DNA of 64,000 nt from Delphinus delphis (GCF_949987515.2 NC_082694.2:45222451-45286450); one strand, 5' to 3'; positions 22,085 to 33,959 are shown, counted from the first letter of the stretch. Made by a program: numbers and translations. Notes: a model not told the origin generated them from the letters alone.

Positions 22085-22520
22085 CTAACACAACTTTTAT
22101 CTTTTTTGTGTATTCTCTTATATATATGTTTTAAGTAGTTAATATCATTGTATAAATTCAACTTTTATTCTTTCTTTTTCCATGTTATAGTTTTTTGTAA
22201 TGAATATTTTAGTAATTTCATGATACTCTATTAAGTAGGTATAACCATAAGTTTACCTACTAATAAGTCCCTGTTGTTACATACTCAGGTCGCCTCTAAT
22301 TTTTCACTACCATAAAAAATATTGTGAAGGAAATATTCCTTCATATAGCTTCTTTCCCATATTTAAAAATCATTTAGGGTAGAATTTAGAATACCAAATC
22401 AAAGGGTACAAGTGTGTATTGTTTCTGATACACATTACCAAATCATTTTTCCAAGGGCTGTACCAATTTAAACATGTAATTACCAACACTGTATAAGTAT
22501 ATGATTATTTGGCTTTTGAT
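22085..22520 (-). mobile_element. Ancient L1 3' untranslated remnant
   Basis: CTCTAATTTTTCACTACCAT, AATCAAAGGGTACAAGTGTG and GGGCTGTACCAATTTAAAC correspond in order to the antisense of an L1M 3' region. Confidence 0.5.
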
Positions 22521-22524
22521 GCAA

Positions 22525-23500
22525 ACAGATGTAAGCAAGCTCTTCACATACATGATTAAATTAGGTGAAAAGTTTTAATTTTGAAACCTGAGCAATAACT
22601 TTGGCTTTGTGTTACTGCTGGTTGAAATTAAAAACCTGTTTCCTCTGAGAGACTAGCCCCCAGGTAGAAGGCTGCATGGGAGGGATTTCTTTTAAAATGA
22701 CCACAAGACCAGATCCCTCCTTCCCATCACATCTAATTGTTGGTACTCATATTTCTGCCCTACCACTGATAGAAGTCACAGTTTGCTCTGAATTCAGCCA
22801 CGTCTTTCTGCTCCACTTGGTAGACTTTATTCAGGTATCTCCAGCCACAGCCTGTCCTTTTTACTTGCCGCGGGTCTGGGTCAAATACCAGTCCCTTCTA
22901 GCTTCAAGGAGTAAAAGCCAAGCTCCCAAAGTGGTTCTTTTAAAGACCCTCTCACTAGGCATGCAGTGAAGGGAAAACACCCTGTTTCTCTCTCCCATGG
23001 TGGGAGAGGGGCAAAGAGGGAAAAGCCACAGCTCCCCTCAACTTTCCGCAAAGAAATCCTCTTGAGCCTGAGGAGGGTGTTGGGCTCAGGATTTTAAAAC
23101 CAGTTTTAAACACCCGTTTTGGACAACATAGCTAGTTTAGCGTCCCAGATTGTAATGTGGGTATAACTATTGATTTGTTTTGAGTCTCAGGTCTCAGCTA
23201 AAACTGAGACAGAAGTCCCATTTTTCAAATCAACAGAATTCAATATAAACCTCATTTGGATCCTGATTTGAATTTATAAGTTCAAGACATTTGTGAGACC
23301 ACTGGGGAAATTTGACCACAGGTTGACTATTAAATATTACAGAATTATCTTTAAATTTGTTGTGTGATTATTCATTGGGGGTGTATTTTTTAAAATGGCC
23401 TTACCTGTTAGAGGTATGTACTGAAATATATGTGTGCTATGCTATGAAGTTATATGCTATGAAGTTATATTTGGGACTTGCTTTAAAACCCTCAGGGTTG
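22525..23500. other. No recognised feature
   Basis: Mixed unique-looking sequence. The ORF at 22676-22969 shows no family resemblance. A 15-bp direct duplication (ATGCTATGAAGTTAT) occurs at about 23440-23470. Confidence 0.4.
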
Positions 23501-23699
23501 GGAGTATGACAGTGTAGATAGAACAAGCTTAGTAAATTGGAGATAGTTATTGAAGCTGCATCAGGGGTACATGGGGATTCATTATACTATTCTCTAATTT
23601 TGTGTATGTTTGAAATTTTTATGTAAAGTTTTAAAATAAAATTTAAAATGAAAGGGTCCATTTCATTCAGCAAAATATGTGACCAATAATACTCAAAAC

Positions 23700-24205
23700 T
23701 ATTAAGGTCAAGAAAAACAAGGATGTCCTGAGAAACAACCAAGAGGAGCCAAAGGAGACATGATGACCAAATGTAATGTGTATTCTGGATGGGATTCTGG
23801 AACAGAAAAAGGACTAGGTAAAAACTGATGAAATCTGAATAAAGTATGAACTTTAGTTAATAGTAAGGTTTCAGTGTTCGTTCATTAACTGTGACAAATG
23901 ATGTACCATACTAATGTAAGACATTAATAATAGGGGAAACTGAGTGTAGGATATACAGAAACTCTCTGTACTAGCTTCATAATAGTTGCGGCATGTTTTA
24001 GTTGCAGCATGTAAGATCTTTTGTTGCAGCATGCAGGCTCTTAGTTGCGGCACGCATGTGGGATCTAGTTCCCCCACCAGGGATTGAACCTGGGCCCCCT
24101 GCATTGGGCATGTGGAGTCTTACCCACTGGACCACGAGGGAAGTCCCTCATAATTCTTTCATAAATTTAAAACTGTCCTAAAATAAAAAGTTTGCTTTTC
24201 AAAAG
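23700..24205 (+). mobile_element. Ancient L1 3' end, split by a SINE
   Basis: AAGTATGAACTTTAGTTAAT, CATACTAATGTAAGACATTA and CTCTCTGTACTAGCTTCATA precede the SINE; TCATAAATTTAAAACTGTCC and an A-rich tail follow it. Confidence 0.7.
23984..24147 (-). mobile_element. CHR-family SINE, minus strand
   Basis: Reverse reading starts GGGACTTCCCTCGTGGTCCA at 24147. 7-bp target duplication tcataat at 23977-23983 and 24148-24154. Confidence 0.9.
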
Positions 24206-24966
24206 TCCATTTTAATATCCTGTTATATATTCACATAATAACATTTCAAAATAATTTCTCACTGTAGTGCATGAACAGCATTATTAATTTTAAAATATTT
24301 TTAAACTATTTCAGTATGTGGGACATGATTTAAATTTTTAGTGAACTTGTAAGTCATGCTCACATTAAGAGAGGATTAAACAGTTGATTTTCAAAGCATT
24401 AAAGCAAATCTTAACTGGATAAAGAAGCACAAATAAATAATTAAATATAATTATACCTCAATTAATGAAAAGAATGTGTTATGGAAACATAGTTCATTTC
24501 CAAAAGAAGAAAATATATAAAATGAATGACAATACATCCAGAAGCGAGGAAACTATGGGAAAATATTATGCTTAGCACTGTGTGCTTTAGAAAACATGAA
24601 ATATGCATCTAGAGGTCTTGATGAGGGAAGGATAAAGTTAAGATTAGCTAAAGAGGGGACAAAATGAGAGATACTGCTGCTTGGACACATCACAAAGGCA
24701 ACAAATAGCAAAGCCAAGTTTTAAACAGAATGTGCCCAGGCTCTGTGCTATAGCTCCAACATAGAGAAGAGGAGAAAGGAACAGACACTAACTCAAAAAA
24801 TTAGGCAACGTATGCCCTTCCCCTCCTAACCCCTCCCAAGCACAGACTTACAGAGTTGAGCCAGTCTCAGGTCTGCTTTTCCTATGGAAGCAAGGAGCCT
24901 GTCAGGGGAAGACATCCCTTCCGATTCCTCCTTAGTGTACATACCTACACACATGCACACGCACAT

Positions 24967-24997
<31 letters not shown>

Positions 24998-25615
24998 CTT
25001 ATTCCCTGAAAGGTATGAATTACATTTACCCTTAGATCTGGGCTTGTGTGACATCAAGGCTTCTCCAGTATTTAAAACAACTCATCTACTTCATGATGCC
25101 TTTGCTAGATCACAGAATGGGTATACAACATCCATTCCAATCTCCTTCTAGCTTGCTTTCCTATTCTGTAGAGCTGGAAAGTTTAAAGCTACATCCTTGC
25201 AATTAGGATTCCTTCTGTTATAGAGGATCCACCATCAGAAACACCATGCTAAATGTGGAGGGAGGGCGTGACTGAGGCCGGAGCCCTCTGCTGCTGGTTC
25301 CATGACAGGCACAATGGAGGAGCTTAGTTTTTCTGTGGCATTAACTGAGGTCACTATGACTGCGGCCTCTTGGCACTGAGAGGCAGGGTGCAGGACGTGC
25401 ATTTTACTAATTAGTGTCATGTACCGGGTTCTGGAGTAGCAGCGTCCAGGATGTGGCAGTTTCCAGAACATGGCAGCTTCCTGACGGTGGCAGGAAAGAC
25501 ATAGTTTTAAAGCCAGCAGTTTCCCAATTCAGTACATGGTTTCCTGATTGCAGAAGAATCATTAGCTCCCTTGGTAGCCCAGTTCTGCTTGAAATTGATC
25601 CTGAAACCTCAGCCT
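24206..25615. other. No recognised gene
   Basis: Apart from the CA/CG tract, I see no feature. 25230-25610 is moderately GC-rich and could be an old LTR or repeat, but I cannot assign it. Confidence 0.4.
24948..24998. repeat. (CACACG/CACATG)n alternating tract
   Basis: Alternating purine-pyrimidine CACATGCACACGCACATG repeats, a sequence type that can adopt Z-DNA. Confidence 0.85.
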
Positions 25616-25618
25616 CAA

Positions 25619-26009
25619 AGTGGTTCTCAACACTGGCTACATATTAAAATCACCAGGGGACCTTATTAATTCTACACATACACATGCCCTGAGGTTTTGA
25701 TTCAATATGTCTGCAGTGGATTCCAGAATCTATATTCTTTTTTATTTATTTAGCGGTACGCGGGCCTCTCACTGTTGTGGCCTCTCCCGTTGCGGAGCAC
25801 AGGCTCCGGACGCGCAGGCTCAGCAGCCATGGCTCATGGGCCCAGCCGCTCCGCGGCATGTGGGATCCTCCCGGACCGGGGCACGAACCCGCGTCCCCTG
25901 CATCGGCAGGTGGACTCTCAACCACTGCGCCACCAGGGAAGCCCCAGAATCTATATTCTTAAGAACAACCCAGATGCTTGGGACACAAAGCTAAGGTTGA
26001 GAACCACTG
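25619..26009 (+). mobile_element. MER5A (non-autonomous hAT) split by a SINE
   Basis: A perfect 13-bp inverted repeat AGTGGTTCTCAAC is at 25619-25631, with its reverse at the right end (25997-26009). The interior has TTAAAATCACCAGGGGACCT and GAGGTTTTGATTCAATATGT, as in MER5A. A SINE occupies 25740-25943. Confidence 0.9.
25740..25943 (-). mobile_element. CHR-family SINE inside MER5A
   Basis: Reverse reading GGCTTCCCTGGTGGCGCAGT from 25943. Exact 17-bp target duplication ccagaatctatattctt at 25723-25739 and 25944-25960. Confidence 0.97.
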
Positions 26010-26277
26010 ACCCAGAGATTCTTTCTTTCACTAGTCCTCCCAACAACTCCATAAGCTATTTAATACCCAGTGTTAAATCTATTTCTGTTTTAACTGTCCA
26101 GAAGGGTTTTTTTTGTTGGTGGTGGTGGTGGGTTTTTTTTGTAACTGAACCTTGACCAAATGCAATGTCTGGGAGCAAAATCTTCACAATAGGGGTAGGT
26201 CAAAGTTTAAGCAGAATGAAAGTTCAAATATGCCATCCTCCTCTTGTCAATAAAGGAGCATTAAAATTTTCAGTGCT

Positions 26278-26401
26278 GGGAATTCCCTGGCAGTCCAGTG
26301 GCTAGGACTCCGCACTTTGACTGCTGTAGGCCCAGGTTCAATCCCTGGTCGGGGAACTAAGATCCCTCAAGCTGCAATGTGCAGCCAAAAAAAAATATTT
26401 T
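26278..26401 (+). mobile_element. Short CHR-family SINE (CHRS-like)
   Basis: GGGAATTCCCTGGCAGTCCA, GGTTCAATCCCTGGTCGGGG, then GCAGCCAAAAAAAAA. 11-bp target duplication ttttcagtgct at 26267-26277 and 26402-26412. Confidence 0.93.
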
Positions 26402-26454
26402 TTTTCAGTGCTTACAAACAGAAGGCATAAAGACTGTAAGAAAAAGCAAGCCAA

Positions 26455-26840
26455 GGGACTTCCCTTGTGGCGCAGTGGTTAAGAATCTGCCTGCCAATGC
26501 AGGGGACAGGGGTTCGAGCCCTGGTCCGGGAAGATCCCACATGCCGCAGAGTGACTAAGCCCGTGTGCCACAACTACTGAGCTTGCACTCTAGAGCCGTG
26601 AACCACAACTACTGAAGCCCGTGAGCCACAACTGCTGAGCCTGCAAGCCACAATTACTGAAGCCTGTGCACCTAGAGCCTGTGCTCCGCAACAAGAGAAG
26701 CCATGGCAATGAGAAGACCACGCACTGCAACAAAGAGTAGACCACGCTTGCCGCAACTAGAGAAAGCCAGCGCGCAGCAATGAAGACCCAACGCAGCCAA
26801 AAATAAATAAATAAGTGTATTAATTAATTTAAAAAAAAAA
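26455..26840 (+). mobile_element. CHR-family SINE, long variant
   Basis: From GGGACTTCCCTTGTGGCGCA to AAATAAATAAATAAG and poly-A. Four internal CCACAACTACTGA-like units (26570-26660). The target duplication is not clear. Confidence 0.92.
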
Positions 26841-27475
26841 CCTTCCAATGCCCTGATTGGTTAAATGAACTATAATTTCTGGTCTGTTGCTGCCACCTAC
26901 CAACTATCCAAGGCAATGCAGGTCATGTGGATGTGACTGCTATTCCAATCTTCCAGGAGTGTTGTTAGTGCCACCTAAGTTCTCTTTCATTTCAGTGTCA
27001 CATTTCTAGAATCCTTTGAGGTGTGTGCTAAACCCTTAAATAATAAGCCTTTTAAGTTTTGTTAGGGCTCTTCACTCAACAGATTACTTAAGTATGAAAG
27101 TATCTTGACCGTGAATTACTATCAGATATGGATAGTATAGGAAAAGCAGAAGTTACAAGAAAAGTCATCCAGTAAATGCTGGTTGAACTCCTACTAAGTG
27201 TTATGGTTTACAGTATACTCATCTACTGCATCCTTTAAAGTTAACCTTGTTTAAAAATCACGTGTTTCAGAGACATCTTGTTATATAAATATATAGAATT
27301 ATTTACTTTTCACTACCATTTATAAAATCTTGTCTTAAAAAGGTTGATAATGATGATGAATGTAGTAAAGTGTCAATAATTCAGCACTTAAAACATATTT
27401 TGCTGATTGAATATATGTGATTTCCTGAATAGTATACTAACTCACATTTGCAGTAGCATTTTACAATTATACGAA
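26841..27475. other. No recognised feature
   Basis: AT-rich sequence with no repeat or gene that I can name. Confidence 0.4.
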
Positions 27476-27479
27476 CTCC

Positions 27480-27670
27480 AGTTTGATGTTTACAGTAATC
27501 CTGTGAATTATGTAGGCCAGGTGCCATCTGTATTTCAGAGGCAAGGAAATAGCCTCAGAACATTGAAGGGACTGCCCAAGATCACCCAGGAAGAGACCCC
27601 ATCTAGAATCTGACCTTCTGAGGTAAAATTCAGAGTTGTTTCCACTATGCCACACTACATTCAAGTAGTC
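27480..27670 (-). repeat. MIR
   Basis: ACTGCCCAAGATCACCCAG and TTTCCACTATGCCACACTAC are the reverse of the MIR core and 5' part. Confidence 0.7.
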
Positions 27671-27674
27671 TTTC

Positions 27675-27950
27675 ATTCACTCATTCAATAAGTATCTCTC
27701 AAGTGCTTACTGTGTGCTATGTGTTGGTGCTGGGGAGAAGGTGGTCTCTAATTCAGAGACAGGGTGGGATAGGGCATAGAGAGATTGTCATGGAAGGTCT
27801 CTGAAGAAGCAATACCTGAAAAATGTATAAGGAATGAGCTAGGAAGGAAGTGGGAGAATTTAATCCAGGCAGAGGGGATACGATGGAGAATGCCTGAGCT
27901 TCCCAAGTAGGAAGAATTGAAAGGCCATTGTGGTGAAGTATTATTAAAAA
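27675..27950 (-). mobile_element. L2 3' end, minus strand
   Basis: ATTCACTCATTCAATAAGTA, CAAGTGCTTACTGTGTGCTA and TGGTGCTGGGGAGAAGGTGG read as the reverse of the L2 end. Confidence 0.65.
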
Positions 27951-28453
27951 GGGGGAAGGTGGCATTAAATAGGGCTGTCAGTCCAGGCAAGAATAAAGCA
28001 TATGTGCCGGGCTACGTAAGCCATGGTAAAGAGGCTGGTCTCTGTTCTGAGTATAGTGGGAAGCCAGGGAAGGGTGCTCAGGCTCTATGCCCCATACTAC
28101 AAGTCAGAAAATTTCCCAAAGTGGGAAACATCAGCGTAAACTGTTTGGCTCACTTCAGTGCATTTCCATTCTCTCCCAAGATCTTGTCACATAAAGTCCT
28201 GGATGCTTTAGCTCCTTTCCAATTCTTCAAATATCTGGATATTTGGTTTGGTTTGGCTTTTACCCAGTTTTGGTAGCTATCCTCAGCTGGTGTTTGGTCT
28301 GATACAAGCTAACCTGAAGCAAAAGTCTTCTCTCACTTTCTCTGAAGACTACAGGCATACCTCAGAGATAGTGTGGACTCCAGACTACTGCAGTAAGGTG
28401 AATATCGCAATAAACTGAGTCACACAAATTTTTTGGTTTCCCAGAGTATACAA

Positions 28454-28456
<3 letters not shown>

Positions 28457-28497
<41 letters not shown>
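28457..28497. repeat. (TA)n microsatellite
   Basis: About 40 bases of uninterrupted TA next to a SINE. Confidence 0.95.
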
Positions 28498-28499
<2 letters not shown>

Positions 28500-28502
28500 T
28501 TT

Positions 28503-28722
28503 GGGCTTCCCTGGTGGCGCAGTGGTTGAGAGTCCGCCTGCCGATGCAGGGGACACAGGTTCGTGCCCCGGTCCGGGAAGATCCCACATGCCGCGGAGCA
28601 GCTGGGCCTGTGAGCCATGGCCGCTGAGCCTGCGCGTCCGGAGCCTGTGCTCCGCAACAGGAGAGGCCACAACAGTGAGAGGCCTGCGTACCACAAAAAA
28701 AAATAGTAATAATAATAATAAA
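28503..28722 (+). mobile_element. CHR-family SINE, short GC-rich variant
   Basis: GGGCTTCCCTGGTGGCGCAG to ACCACAAAAAAAAA and a TAA-rich tail. Very close in sequence to the copies at 7155, 32462 and 37367. Confidence 0.95.
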
Positions 28723-28724
28723 AA

Positions 28725-31280
28725 CTAGAAGGACTCAACAGTAGATTAGGTGATACAGAGGAATCTCTCAGTGAACTGGAAGACAGAGTAGTGGAAATCA
28801 CTCAAGCTGACCAGAAAAAAGAATTAGAAAAAAATAAAGTCAGTTTAAGAGAACTTTGGGACAAACAACAAGCACACTAATGTTTACATTATAGAGGTCT
28901 CAAAAGGAGAAAAGAGAGAGAAAGGGGCAGAGAACATATCTGAATACATAATAGCTGAAAACCTTCCCTAACCTGAGAAAGGAAACAGACATCCAGGCGC
29001 AGGAAGCAAGAGAGTCCTAAACAGGATCAACCCAAAGAGGACCACATCAAGACACATTGTAATTAAGAAGGCAAACATTAAAGATAAAGAGAGAATATTA
29101 AAAGCAGCAAGGGAAAAGCAAAAGGCTATGCCCAAAGGAACTCCCATAAAGTGATCAACCAGCAGAAACTCTGCAAGACAAAAGAGAGTGGCATGAAACA
29201 TTTAAAATGATGAAAGGGAAACAACCTACAACCAAGATTATGCTACCTGGCAAGGCTTTCATTGAGATTTGAAGGAGAGATCACAAGTTTTACAGACAAG
29301 CAAAAGCTAAAAGAGTTTAGCACCACAAAACCAGCTTTACAAGAAATGTTAAACAGATTTCTCTATGTGAAAAAGAAAAGGTCACAACTAGAAATACGAA
29401 AATTACAAAAGGTAAAATCTCATTTTTAAAGGCAAATATACAACAAAGGCAGTAGATTAACCACTTAATAAAGCTAGTAGGAAGGTTAAAAGACAAAAGT
29501 AGTAAAATTATCTATATCCACAATAAAGAGTTAAGGGATACACAAAACAAAAGAATGTAAAATATGATGTTAAAAACAGTAATCATGGTGGGGGGTAGTA
29601 AAAATTCAGGGTTGTTAAAATACATTTGAATTTAAGAGATCAGCAACTTAAAATAATCACATATGTATATAGATTGCTATATATAAACCTTGTGGTAACC
29701 ACAAACCAAAAATAATAGATACACACACAAAAAAGAGAGAAGAATCCAAACATAACACTAAAGATAGTCATCAAATCACAAGGGAAGAGAGCAAAAGAAG
29801 AAGAACGGAATAAATACCTATCAAATATTACTTTAAATGTAAATGAACTCCTTGAAAAATTAAAAATAGAACTACCATACAATCCAGCAATTCCACCCCT
29901 GGGTATTTATTCAAAGAAAATGAAAACACTGATTCAAAAAGATATATGCACTCCCGTGTTCATTGCAGCACTATTTACAACAGCCAAGATATGGAAGCAA
30001 CCTAAGTGCCCATCAACAGATGAATGGATAAAGAAGATCTGGTATAAATATGCAATGGAATATTACTCAGCCATAAAAAAGAACAAAATCTTGACATTTG
30101 CAACAACATGGATGGACCTAGAGAGTATTATGTTAAGTGAAATGTCAGGCAAAGGCAAATACTTTATGATTTCACTTATATGTAGAATCTAAGAAACAAA
30201 ACAAATAGACAAATATAACTAAACAGAAACAAAATCACAGGTACAGAGAACAAACAGGTGGTTTGCTGGGGGCAGGGGAGGAGAAAAATAGGTGAGGGAG
30301 ATTATGAGGTACAACCTTTCAGTTACAAGATAAATGAATCACAGGTATGAAATGTGCAGTGTGGGGAATATATTCAAAACTTAAGTAATATCATTGTGTG
30401 GTAACAGATGGTAACTAGACTTACCATGGTGATCATTTTGAAATGTATAGAAATATTGAATCACTATGCTGTGTACCAGGAACTAACATAGTGTGGTAGG
30501 TCAGTTATACTTCAAAAACAAACAAACAAACAAACTCATAGAAAAAGAGATCAGATTTGTGGTTACCAGATGTGGGGGGTGGGGAGAGGGGAATTGGAAG
30601 CAAGTAGTCAAAAGGTATAAACTTCCAGTTATAGGATAAGTACTAGGGATGTAATGTACAACATGATAAATATAATTAACACTGCTATGCATTATATATG
30701 AAAATTATTAAGAGAGTAAATACTAGGAGTTCTCATCACAAGGAAAAAATGTTTTTTTTAAATTAATTAATTAATTTATTTATTTTTGGCTGCATTGGGT
30801 CTTCATTGCTGCGCGAGGGCTATCTCTAGTTGTGGTGTGCAGGCTTCTCATTGCGGTGGCTTCTCTTGTTGCAGAGCAACGGGCTCTAGGCACGTGGGCT
30901 TCAGTAGTTGTGTCACATGGGCTCAATAGTTGTGGCTCACAGGCTGTACAGTGCAGACTTCAGTAGTTGTGGCTTGTAGGCTCTAGAGTGCAGGCTTAGT
31001 AGTTGTGGCGCATGGGTTTAGTTGCTCCGCAGCATGTAGGATCTTCCCAGACCAGGTCTCGAGCCCATGTCCCCTGCATTGGCAGGTGGATTCTTAACCA
31101 CTGCACCACCAGGGAAGCCCTCTATGTTTTTCATGTTGTATCTACATGAGATAATGGATGTTCACTAAACTTACTGCGGTGATCATTTCATTGTGCAAGT
31201 CGTAAGTCAAATCATTATGCTGTACACCTTAAACTTATACAGTGCTGCATGTCAATTGTATCACAATAAAACTGGAAGAA
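28725..31280 (+). mobile_element. L1 with large internal deletion, inside the Tigger1 element
   Basis: 28725-29560 is ORF1-region text (GTGAACTGGAAGACAGAGTA, GACACATTGTAATTAAGAAG); 29560-29853 reaches the ORF2 start (ATTACTTTAAATGTAAATGA). The next bases jump to the ORF2 end (AAAATAGAACTACCATACAA, GATGAATGGATAAAGAAGAT), so roughly 3 kb of ORF2 is missing at about 29853. The 3' untranslated part runs to about 31280 and is interrupted by the SINE at 30760-31120. Confidence 0.8.
30760..31120 (-). mobile_element. CHR-family SINE, long variant, minus strand
   Basis: Reverse reading GGGCTTCCCTGGTGGTGCAG from 31120 to the (AATT/AAAT)n tail near 30760. Four CCACAACTACTGA-like units in the middle. 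Sits in an L1 3' end. Confidence 0.93.
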
Positions 31281-31413
31281 AAAAATAATAATGGTGTTGG
31301 AAAAATGGCACCAGTAGACTTGCTCAACACCTGGGTGCCACAAAACTTCAATTTGTAAAAACACAGTATTTGCAAAGTGAGATAAAGTGAAGTGCAATAA
31401 ACAAGTGCCTGTA

Positions 31414-32445
31414 TTTCATTGTCTTCAGTTACCTCAACACTCTCACCTCCTTTATTGTCCTTCCTTCTCTAAGCTGATGACCTTGCCTAACTCCTCAAGG
31501 AAAAAATAAAATCCATGAAAACCACTGCTAGCTTGTAGCAGATATGGCAAAGTAGAGCTCTCAGCAGTCCCACAGATCCAGGAAAACAAAAATTAGACTT
31601 CAGGGAAACAAACGCAGACAACACTTGAGAAGTGAGCCCTACATTTGATGTGGCTTTTGCCCTTAGGCCATTTACCAGGTCTCAAGCTGTGCAATGGTGA
31701 GAAGGCAAGAAACCAAGCAGAAATCATCTGCTAAAATGATGAGCAGAGCTTTTGGTGATTTCATGTACTGAGCAGAGAAAAATTATAGTTTAGGGCCCAC
31801 CAAGGAAGACGGGCCTTGATAAACTCTCCAGATTTCTGTGGCTACTCCTTAAGACACTCTAGGAATAAGGGCAAGTAAAAGTAGACCAACTCTCACAAAG
31901 CCTGTAACAGCCTAAAGTTATCTCCATCCCCAAGAGCATCAATATGATCTGGCCCCACTCTAACTGCTGACAAAACGGAAGTTAAATCCTTTTAGGGGAA
32001 GATAGCATCAACCAGACTCTATATAAATAAGTAAATAAATAAATAAACAAACAAATTTTTAAAAATCGGAGTTAAAAATAATACCAGGCATGCTAGTCTT
32101 GGTGAAAATTTGATTAACCATCAAGTTAAGAATAAAAAAAGATTTTATTTGAGCAAAACTGAGGATTATAACCCAGGAGACAGACTCTCAGCTCTGACAA
32201 CTGTTCCAGCTATTAGAAATCGAAGGCACGGTCATACACATTTTTGAGACAAAGGCTCAAACATCAAAATGACATACTGACCTCTTACTTAAAGTTCACC
32301 AAAGATATATAGTCCAGGTAAGCACAAAAAAAGAGAGCAGCAAGCCACCATGACCCCTACAGACTTGGGAAATAATCAATCTTTTAAGAAGTTACATTGC
32401 TAGTGTCAGAAGAAAGGGGGAAAAAAATGTATCTTTATGATCGAG
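31414..32445. other. No recognised gene
   Basis: Mixed sequence with an (AAAT/AAAC)n run at about 32020-32058. 32130-32400 may be an old retroelement remnant that I cannot classify. Confidence 0.4.
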
Positions 32446-32461
32446 CAGGAACTCCCATCTT

Positions 32462-32670
32462 TTTTTTTTTTTTTTTTTTGCGGTATGCGGGCCTCTCACT
32501 GTTGTGGCCTCTCCCATTGCGGAGCACAGGCTCCGGATGCGCAGGCTCAGCGGCCATGGTGCACGGGCCCAGCCGCTCCATGGCATGCGGGATCTTCCTG
32601 GACCGGGGCACGAACCCGTGTCCCCTGCATCGGCAGGCGGACTCTCAACCACTGCGCCACCAGGGAAGCC
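32462..32670 (-). mobile_element. CHR-family SINE, short variant, minus strand
   Basis: Reverse reading GGGCTTCCCTGGTGGCGCAG from about 32671 to a 19-base poly-T. 16-bp target duplication caggaactcccatctt at 32446-32461 and 32671-32686. Confidence 0.96.
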
Positions 32671-32689
32671 CAGGAACTCCCATCTTTGA

Positions 32690-33955
32690 GGAGGTTTGGT
32701 TACTGTATAATTCAGATACACATTGCACACTAGGGAGAGAGGAAGGAGGTCCAAACAGACAGACAGAGAGAACTTTATGTTTGAATTTTCTTGTCCTGCT
32801 TAAAATATAAATTTTATTTCATCATCAGGAAATAGGACCAAAAGACAGAAAAGCAAGAGAAAAACCGACAATAGAAACAGACCCACAAGTAATCCAGATA
32901 CGGCAGTTATCAGACATTGATTTTTTTTAAGTAGGAGTATAGCTTATGAGAAAAATATTGTGGGATTACCAGCTATGTGAAATGTTTATCTGAGGTTGGA
33001 AAATGATGAATTTCTGTTGATGCCAATCTGCTCAGCAGTGTGATTCCTTCCACCCCCCACCAACAATGCCATCCTATCCCTTGGACTTTCAATATGCCTT
33101 AGCCTACTCCTAACAGTTAGAATCTCTAACCCTGTGCTTAAGAATTATTTATTCCAGAACTTTCAAAACCTCTACTGCCTGGGCTCACAACAGGCCCAAA
33201 GTGCTTCAAATAATGATTCTCAGGAGATGCTGAATGAAGGCCAAAGTAAGACAATTCTGAGGTGTGTGTTTTGCACTGTTCCCCAGAGTTTCCCCATGGA
33301 AACTACTGGGGTAGCTGGCTTAATAGTACATCTTCTACTGGATGTGTTCCCTCCTTTGTTACTTCCCCATTTCTCAACTAGTATAATCTATACTTCCCAA
33401 ATAAACTCTTTTAACCCAAATCCTCATTTCAATGTCTGCTTCTGAGAGAATCAAAACTTAAGCTCTCACATGTACAGGTGTAGGCATAAATAAATATGCC
33501 CAGAGTTGGAGTTTTGCCAGTTAAGTACAACAGAGAGAGGGAGAGGCAAACGAGCATTATTATAAATTTAACGCAAACCTGGGGAAAGTAAGAAAAAATT
33601 AAAAAAGTATAAAATCTCATTGGATATATCCAAGTTCCATATGACTTTTCCCTCTTATAAAATGCCCTCTATTCACCCCCATTGTCAATTCAGACCATCT
33701 CAACACCTGCAAGATACCTGAATTTTAAAAAATAACGTTCAAAAATATCTGAATAGAGAAAAAACATTCTTCCAGAGACAACTAGATAATATACCAAGAA
33801 TTGTGTGGTTTCGGAAGGGAATGCTTGAATTGTTCACTGAAATAATCATTGAATTATTTCGGAAGGGAATGCTTGCATTATGCCTCAGTTTGGCGTATTA
33901 CACTGTGTATGCAAATATTCTCTAATACCTGACTTTAAGAGCTCACATTTTATGC
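32690..33955. other. No gene; possible old LTR-like remnant
   Basis: 33230-33440 ends in an AATAAACTCTTTTAACCC and GTCTGCTTCTGAGAGAA arrangement, as in some old LTRs; class not resolved. A 19-bp direct repeat (TTTCGGAAGGGAATGCTTG) lies at 33809-33827 and 33857-33875. Confidence 0.4.
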
Positions 33956-33959
33956 AATG

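Larger units (their letters stand above)
28352..31411 (+). mobile_element. Tigger1-type element with later insertions
   Basis: Left end CAGGCATACCTCAGAGATAG, then CGCAATAAACTGAGTCACAC to about 28455; right end ACTTGCTCAACACCTGGGTG ... GAAGTGCAATAAACAAGTGCC to 31411. TA duplications at 28350-28351 and 31412-31413. Only about 240 bp belong to the Tigger, with no transposase part, so it is a non-autonomous internal-deletion form; everything between is inserted later. Confidence 0.85.

Noticed and set aside
24948..24998. CRISPR-like regular spacing in the CACATG/CACACG array
   Set aside because: It is a simple-sequence tract in a mammalian genome; there are no unique spacers.
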